Source of the DNA: JACMLD01 sp044227095
GTDB taxonomy: Bacteria; Bacteroidota; Bacteroidia; Chitinophagales; Chitinophagaceae
Assembly (NCBI GenBank): GCA_044227095.1
Contig: JBGAFV010000001.1
Span: 310,001 to 374,000, forward strand
Direction of reading: 5' to 3'
Length of the DNA: 64,000 nucleotides
Every line of letters starts with the position of its first letter. The stretch's first letter is position 1. The notes under the pieces were generated by a model that searched no databases, was not told the DNA's origin, and was given only the letters and a program-made list of their open reading frames with translations. Made by a program: the position numbers and the translations under genes. Of the stretch, positions 59,490-64,000 are shown one piece after another.

Positions 59490-59622
59490 AAAGCTTTTAG
59501 CTGTTGGCTATACGCCGTGAGCTAATTCATATTCTTTATTTAGATACTTCTTATCAATTTATTTTTATGAGGCCGGCTTTATTACTTCATTCAACATTCT
59601 TGCGTCGCACTCTTCTACTTTC
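59490..59622. repeat. Composite intergenic repeat (TAGCT words plus GCGTCGCAC block), copy 2
   Basis: TTTTAGCTGTTGGCTATACG at 59495-59514 is followed by a block (59562-59622) from TTTTTATGAGGCCGGC to CTTGCGTCGCACTCTTCTAC. The block aligns end to end with 5472-5535. It fills the gap between the VOC and nuoF genes. Confidence 0.55.
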
Positions 59623-59663
59623 TGTTCCTTATCCAACACCATGCAGTCTTGTTTCTAAAGAAC

Positions 59664-60074
59664 CTATCCTTTCTCTACCTCGCAATTTAACCTCCATACA
59701 ATTCCATACTTATCTTCTACACTACCAAACAAAGCACCCCAAAACTGTAAAGCAAGCGGTATAATTACTTTTCCATCTTTACAAAGTCGCTCAAATAAAT
59801 GTTTCAATTTTTCTGTACTCCTTATTTCAACAAATAACTGTCGTGTTTCTGCTGCAGGCTTTGTATCATTTCTAAGATCGTCAGAAATCAAAATCACATT
59901 ATCACCAAATACCAACCTGCCATGAATCAATTTATTCTTATCACTTGCCTCAACAGGCATTGGTGTATCTGCAAAACGCGTAAGTACCGTAATTTGCCCA
60001 TTGAACACTTCTTTATAAAAATTAAGCGCTTCTTCAGCATTGCCAGAAAAATAGATAAAGGGTATTAGTTTCAT
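59664..60074 (-). CDS. VOC-fold (PhnB/glyoxalase-like) protein
   Basis: A 136-residue protein of the vicinal-oxygen-chelate superfamily, PhnB/YjdN-like branch: LIPFIYFSGNAEEALNFYKE, HGRLVFGDNVILISDD and the C-terminal WGALFGSVEDKYGIVWRLN. These domains bind a metal and dimerise to form an active site; the substrate is unknown. It lies between nuoF and nuoE on the same strand, where no function in complex I is expected, so it looks like an insertion. Confidence 0.85.
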   Translation of the reverse strand: MKLIPFIYFSGNAEEALNFYKEVFNGQITVLTRFADTPMPVEASDKNKLIHGRLVFGDNVILISDDLRNDTKPAAETRQLFVEIRSTEKLKHLFERLCKDGKVIIPLALQFWGALFGSVEDKYGIVWRLNCEVEKG

Positions 60075-60142
60075 TGCAAGGCTTTAATCACTTTTATGTT
60101 TTAAACCAGGCGTGCTATTTACCTCACAGCGCAATACTCTTT

Positions 60143-60643
60143 CTAATTATTTGCTGCTGCACTTTTTCTGCATTCTTCTATTATAGCGTCTACTTTTTCT
60201 TTTGTCAGGTGTTCGCGGTAAGTTTTTCCCATCTGCATCATAGGTGCGTAACCGCAAGCACCCAGGCACTCCACAGTTTTCAATGTAAACAAACCATCGG
60301 CAGTTGTTTCGCCTGGTTTAATAGACAATTTCTCTCCAATATATTTTATGATATCATCGCTTCCATTAAGCATACAAGGACCAGTTTGGCAAACTTCAAA
60401 CATATATTTGCCAACGGGCTTTAAATTGTACATGCTATAAAAAGTAGCCACTTCATACACTTCTATAGGTTCTATTTTAAGCAGAGAAGCTACATAGTCC
60501 ATAGTTTCTGCGCTTAACCATCCGCCAAAAGTTTCCTGCGCCAGGTGCAGCAAAGGCAGTAAAGCACTCTTCTGCTTTCCCTCGGGGTAGCGGGCTATCA
60601 GCCTGTTTACTTCTTTTAATTTATCGTCTGAAAATTGTATCAT
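60143..60643 (-). CDS. nuoE: NADH-quinone oxidoreductase subunit E
   Basis: A 166-residue thioredoxin-like 2Fe-2S subunit. The cluster N1a ligands are in CQTGPCMLNG and VECLGACGYAP, after the helical N-terminus (RYPEGKQKSALLPLLHLAQE). Usual length. Partner of NuoF in NADH oxidation. Confidence 0.96.
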   Translation of the reverse strand: MIQFSDDKLKEVNRLIARYPEGKQKSALLPLLHLAQETFGGWLSAETMDYVASLLKIEPIEVYEVATFYSMYNLKPVGKYMFEVCQTGPCMLNGSDDIIKYIGEKLSIKPGETTADGLFTLKTVECLGACGYAPMMQMGKTYREHLTKEKVDAIIEECRKSAAANN

Positions 60644-60689
60644 ATAAACCTTTCCAGAATCTGGTATTAATATCTTAAATATTGTTTTT

Positions 60690-60842
60690 TATTGCTGATT
60701 TCGAGATTGAGAGATTTTGTGATTTGCTTCAAATCAGTCATCTTATTCAATCTCAAAATTTCTTTATACTTCCGGTTTTGTATCTCCTTTTCAATCTCAA
60801 AATCCCTAAATCCCGCAATCAAAAATTCCTTTATCACATTCA
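60690..60842. repeat. Fold-back repeat (GATTTTGTGATTG family), nuoE-nuoD gap
   Basis: Forward arm 60698-60727 (GATTTCGAGATTGAGAGATT onward) and inverted arm 60800-60836 whose complement reads GATTGCGGGATTTAGGGATT onward. The middle is AT-rich. Confidence 0.5.
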
Positions 60843-62075
60843 CTAAGAATCTAGTTCTCCTGCAATCAAATTCAAACTACTCATCGTCATAATTGCATCG
60901 CTTAGCATAGCGCCTTTTGTAAGTTCACTATATGCCTGGTAATAAATAAAACAAGGTCTTCTGAAATGTAAGCGATAAGGTGTTCTTCCGCCATCGCTTA
61001 TTAAATAAAAACCAAGTTCTCCATTACCTGCTTCTACACTCTGGTATACTTCGCCTGCAGGTATTTCTGTTTCGCCCATTATAATTTTGAAATGCCAGAT
61101 CAACGCTTCCATTTTTGTATACACATCTTTCTTCTCTGGCAAATAATATTCTGGTACATCTGCATGATAAACTTCTGCTTCAGCGCCTGTAAACGCCTGC
61201 ACTTTGCGATAAGCCTGTTCAATAATAGAAAGCGACTGGCGCATTTCTTCATTGCGTACTAAGAACCTGTCATAATTATCGCCGGTACTGCCTACAGGAA
61301 CAGAGAAATCAAAATCTTCGTAACTGCTATAAGGTGCGTGAACACGAACATCATAATCAACACCACTTGCACGCAGGTTTGGACCGGTAAATCCGTAATT
61401 CAATGCACGTTCTGCACTAATGCCGCCTGTGCCTTGCGTGCGTTCCATAAAAATCCTGTTGCGCTTAAAGAGGTTTTCAAACTCTGTAAGCACTTTTGGA
61501 TATTCATCCAGGAATTTTTCAAGTTTTGTAAAAGCAGTATTGGTAAAATTTCTTTCGAAGCCACCTATGCGGCCAATATTGGTGGTTAACCTGGATCCGC
61601 AAACCTCTTCATATATTTCATAAATCAATTCGCGGTATTGCATTACGTAAAGAAAACCGGTGTAAGCACCACTATCAACACCAACAATAGAATTACAAAT
61701 AAGATGGTCTGCAATTCTTGCCAGCTCCATTATAATAACACGCAAATAGTCTACACGTTTTGGTGTTTTTACTTTTAATAATTTCTCGCAGGTAATATGC
61801 CATCCCATATTGTTAATGGGCGATGAGCAATAATTTAACCTGTCTGTAATTGTAGTTATTTGAAATAATGGACGGCGCTCTGCCAGCTTTTCAAAAGCAC
61901 GGTGTATATAACCGATAGTTTGTTCTGCAGAAACAATTCTTTCGCCATCCAGTTCCAGTATATTCTGCATTACACCATGCGTAGCGGGGTGTGTAGGCCC
62001 GAGGTTAAGCGTAGTGGTTTGCTTTTCTATAGAACCTTCGGGCAGTTTAATATGATGGTGTGCTACTTCGGACAT
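60843..62075 (-). CDS. nuoD: NADH-quinone oxidoreductase subunit D
   Basis: A 410-residue quinone-site subunit. NLGPTHPATHGVMQNILELD (the GPxHPAxHG signature), AFEKLAERRPLFQITTITDR, GWHITCEKLLKVKTPKR, and the C-terminal FRRPCFIYYQAYSELTKG are family motifs. Not fused with NuoC, as is normal outside enterobacteria. It forms the quinone pocket with NuoB and NuoH. Confidence 0.97.
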   Translation of the reverse strand: MSEVAHHHIKLPEGSIEKQTTTLNLGPTHPATHGVMQNILELDGERIVSAEQTIGYIHRAFEKLAERRPLFQITTITDRLNYCSSPINNMGWHITCEKLLKVKTPKRVDYLRVIIMELARIADHLICNSIVGVDSGAYTGFLYVMQYRELIYEIYEEVCGSRLTTNIGRIGGFERNFTNTAFTKLEKFLDEYPKVLTEFENLFKRNRIFMERTQGTGGISAERALNYGFTGPNLRASGVDYDVRVHAPYSSYEDFDFSVPVGSTGDNYDRFLVRNEEMRQSLSIIEQAYRKVQAFTGAEAEVYHADVPEYYLPEKKDVYTKMEALIWHFKIIMGETEIPAGEVYQSVEAGNGELGFYLISDGGRTPYRLHFRRPCFIYYQAYSELTKGAMLSDAIMTMSSLNLIAGELDS

Positions 62076-62142
62076 TCTGTATTTATTAATCTCTGATTTC
62101 TGATGTTATGATTTGTTTGCCATTTTCATCATAACTGTTTTA

Positions 62143-62340
62143 TTTATGATTTTGTGATTGCGAGATTTCTTGATTTACTTTTATTCATTCTTCAAACCAA
62201 ATCTCAACATCTCTACATTTCGCAATCAACAATTTTCACTCAATAATTTTCACATTTACCACACTTTCACATTTATCACATTTTCCAATAAATCCCTAAA
62301 TCCCACAATCAACAATTATCACATCTCCACATTTTCACAT
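62143..62340. repeat. Fold-back repeat (GATTTTGTGATTG family), nuoD-nuoC gap
   Basis: Forward arm GATTTTGTGATTGCGAGATT (62148-62167) with inverted arms at 62200-62240 and 62285-62340; the last contains CCCTAAATCCCACAATCAAC, shared with the copy at 63730-63755. Confidence 0.55.
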
Positions 62341-62345
62341 TCTAC

Positions 62346-62849
62346 CTACCTTCCAAACATTGCATCGTCTTTATCAATTCTTGTTCCGTCTTCCAGCGGA
62401 AATTCTTTGCGCATCGGAAAATAATCCATCTCATCTACATTAAGAATACGTTTCAGATTTGGGTGACCGATAAAGTTTACGCCAAAAAAATCATACGTCT
62501 CTCTCTCCATCCAGTTAGCGGCTGCATATAAATTGGTAGCTGTAAAAACATCGGGCTTCTCAATGTCAGTAAATATTTTAAACCTGATGCGTACATTATC
62601 CTGCAGGTTGTGAAGGTGGTAAACAATCGCCAGTTCTCTTCCCTTTTGATCCGGGTAATGAACACCGCAAAGTGTAGTCAGGAATTGAAACCGCAGTTCA
62701 GGATCGTCGTATAAAAATTGCAGCAGTTTAAGGTTTAATTCTTTTGGTGCTTCAAATGCAAGCATTCCATATGGTTCTTCAAAATTGGTTAGCTGATCAC
62801 CAAATTTTGCAGTTAGTTTCTCTTTGATTATTTCGTTGGTTAATGCCAT
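62346..62849 (-). CDS. nuoC: NADH-quinone oxidoreductase subunit C
   Basis: A 167-residue subunit with FLTTLCGVHYPDQKGRELAI, VYHLHNLQDNVRIRFKI, AANWMERETYDFFGVNFIGH and HPNLKRILNVDEMDYFPMRK, the 30-kDa subunit signature. Complete and separate from NuoD. It stabilises the NuoB-NuoD-NuoI module. Confidence 0.96.
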   Translation of the reverse strand: MALTNEIIKEKLTAKFGDQLTNFEEPYGMLAFEAPKELNLKLLQFLYDDPELRFQFLTTLCGVHYPDQKGRELAIVYHLHNLQDNVRIRFKIFTDIEKPDVFTATNLYAAANWMERETYDFFGVNFIGHPNLKRILNVDEMDYFPMRKEFPLEDGTRIDKDDAMFGR

Positions 62850-62852
62850 TTT

Positions 62853-62944
62853 TGAGCTGTTAGCTGTTAGCCTTTAGTTGTTAGCCAGGGCAAACATTCT
62901 TTTATTTCTTTACTAATAGCTAATAGCTTGCGGCTAATAGCTTA
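62853..62944. repeat. Fold-back TAGCT repeat in the nuoC-nuoB gap
   Basis: Forward arm 62853-62889 (GAGCTGTTAGCTGTTAGCC and TTTAGTTGTTAGCC) and inverted arm 62911-62944 (CTAATAGCTAATAGCTTGCG onward) around a short AT-rich loop, filling the whole gap. Confidence 0.6.
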
Positions 62945-63523
62945 CTGTATTCCATAACTCTCCATCAATTGCTTATACTGTTCCCCGTTTCTGCGGCGGA
63001 TACTTTCCTTGCCTACAAGTTCTTGTATTTTCATAAAACCATCCAGCACGGCTTCGGGTCTTGGCGGGCAACCAGGAATATATACATCAACAGGTATAAT
63101 CTGATCTATTCCCTGCAATACACTGTAAGTATCAAATATACCGCCCGAAGATGCGCATGCACCCATGCTAAGCACCCAACGCGGTTCGGCCATTTGAAGG
63201 TAAACCTGGCGCAGTACCGGGCCCATTTTTTTTGCAATGGTGCCCATCACCATTAACAAATCGCACTGGCGCGGAGAGAAGCCTACTCTTTCTGCACCAA
63301 ACCTTGCCAAATCATAATGAGAACCCATGGTAGCCATAAATTCTATACCACAGCATGAAGTAGCAAACGGAAGCGGCCATAAAGAATTTTTTCTTGCAAG
63401 ACCAACTACGCTGCTAAGATTGGTAGTAAAAAAACCTTCTCCCGTATAACCTTCTGGTGGCGCAACCGTGTGTATGGCTTTACCACCTTCATTTTTTACA
63501 TTGAATTGTACCGGACGGGCCAT
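62942..63523 (-). CDS. nuoB: NADH-quinone oxidoreductase subunit B
   Basis: A 193-residue subunit that holds the last iron-sulfur cluster (N2) before quinone. The tandem cysteines are in ATSCCGIEFMATMGS; the other ligands are in VLSMGACASSGG and YIPGCPPRPEAVLD. Length normal. Its stop codon touches the edge of the TAGCT repeat. Confidence 0.97.
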   Translation of the reverse strand: MARPVQFNVKNEGGKAIHTVAPPEGYTGEGFFTTNLSSVVGLARKNSLWPLPFATSCCGIEFMATMGSHYDLARFGAERVGFSPRQCDLLMVMGTIAKKMGPVLRQVYLQMAEPRWVLSMGACASSGGIFDTYSVLQGIDQIIPVDVYIPGCPPRPEAVLDGFMKIQELVGKESIRRRNGEQYKQLMESYGIQ

Positions 63524-63594
63524 AATATTTTTTTAGTTGACAATGATTAAAACGCTCAACTTAAATAACAAGTACTGGCATTGAATGTTTGACT

Positions 63595-63780
63595 CTAATT
63601 TCTGATTTTGTGATTGTGGAATTTTTTGATTCTCCTATATCCAGCTTTCAAAAAAAAACTCAAAATCACCAAATCTCTACATCCGCAATTATCACACTCC
63701 CACATTTATCACATTTTCCAATAAACCTCAAAATCCCTAAATCCCGCAATCAACAATTCATCACATTTCCACATTTACCA
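63595..63780. repeat. Fold-back repeat (GATTTTGTGATTG family), nuoB-nuoA gap
   Basis: Forward arm GATTTTGTGATTGTGGAATT (63603-63622); inverted arms at 63655-63695 and 63730-63770. The stretch CCAATAAACCTCAAAATCCC and then CCGCAATCAACAATT closely repeats the copies at 60.8 and 62.3 kb. Confidence 0.55.
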
Positions 63781-63796
63781 TATGCATAACATTGGT

Positions 63797-64000
63797 CTAA
63801 TCTTCCCAGGTTAATGCGCCTTTTTTAATAATGTAAAAAAAGCCTGCAAGAAAAAATGCTACAAACATAATAACAGCTCCAAACCCTGCCCAACCTAACT
63901 CTTTAAAGTTAATGGCATAGGGATAGAAAAAAATCACTTCCACATCAAACAACACAAACAATATGGCAACAAGAAAATATTTTATAGCCATTGGCTGACG
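63797..64000 (-). CDS. nuoA: NADH-quinone oxidoreductase subunit A (partial)
   Basis: The last 67 codons of NuoA; the N-terminus lies beyond the window. The frame continues upstream of the internal methionine as RQPMAIKYFLVAILFVLFDV, and FDVEVIFFYPYA is the conserved NuoA membrane motif with an acidic residue in helix 2. The C-terminal helix runs WAGFGAVIMFVAFFLAGFFY. NuoA is normally about 120 residues with three helices, so about half is missing here. First gene of the nuo cluster. Confidence 0.93.
   Translation of the reverse strand, partial: RQPMAIKYFLVAILFVLFDVEVIFFYPYAINFKELGWAGFGAVIMFVAFFLAGFFYIIKKGALTWED

Overview
The window looks like the chromosome of a Bacteroidota bacterium, probably of the Chitinophagaceae type. 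The evidence is an AT-rich sequence, promoters of the TTG-N19-TAnnTTTG kind, a GH97 glycosidase, lipoprotein sulfatase and DUF4136/DUF3667/DUF6515 families, an ExbB-ExbD-ExbD-TonB operon, and a complete 14-subunit type nuo cluster with a short NuoG. No rRNA, tRNA or CRISPR array was seen.

Layout. 1-19.0 kb is ordinary chromosome: the tail of a response regulator, a Tat-exported class V aminotransferase, a GH97 glycosidase, a phosphonatase-like HAD hydrolase, a WYL regulator, DinB, ORF6N, parvulin and DoxX genes, then a leftward run of envelope genes (OmpA lipoprotein, CotH-like protein, membrane proteins, barrel, sulfatase) and a TolB-like/TPR protein. 19.4-36.1 kb is a genomic island with a tyrosine integrase and an excisionase-like gene at its right end, lying against the 3' end of mnmE. 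36.1-48.7 kb is chromosome again: mnmE, the TonB energising operon, a large zinc metalloprotease, a VWA lipoprotein, a dihaem cytochrome c, a MacB-type permease and a lone DNA adenine methylase. 48.8-64.0 kb is the leftward nuoA-N cluster, interrupted by a GxxExxY gene flanked by inverted repeats and by a VOC-fold gene. Its gaps hold several families of word-like fold-back repeats.

The island is the part most worth study. It has three modules that look like defence. (1) A leftward ubiquitin-like operon: Multi_ubiq-E2 fusion, JAB-E1 fusion and DUF6527. The JAB metal site is intact, but the usual catalytic cysteines of E1 and E2 seem to be missing. (2) A leftward set of a nucleotidyltransferase-like DUF6932 protein, an HTH-ImmA/IrrE protease and an sce7725-type beta protein, facing an overlapping sce7726-type nuclease-fold gene. 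(3) A rightward operon: AbiEi-like wHTH-Fic fusion, a YVDD reverse transcriptase with a helical C-terminus, an R-x4-H HEPN protein and a KAP P-loop NTPase, preceded by four tandem 24-bp repeats that end at the Fic start codon. Between modules lie an XRE + ImmA/IrrE pair with a perfect 26-bp palindrome upstream, a candidate stand-alone small RNA with its own promoter and terminator, and a structured leader upstream of the ubiquitin-like operon.

Gene functions come from motifs read by eye; no database search was possible. Module boundaries, the att sites, the small RNA and the defence role of the island are inferences.
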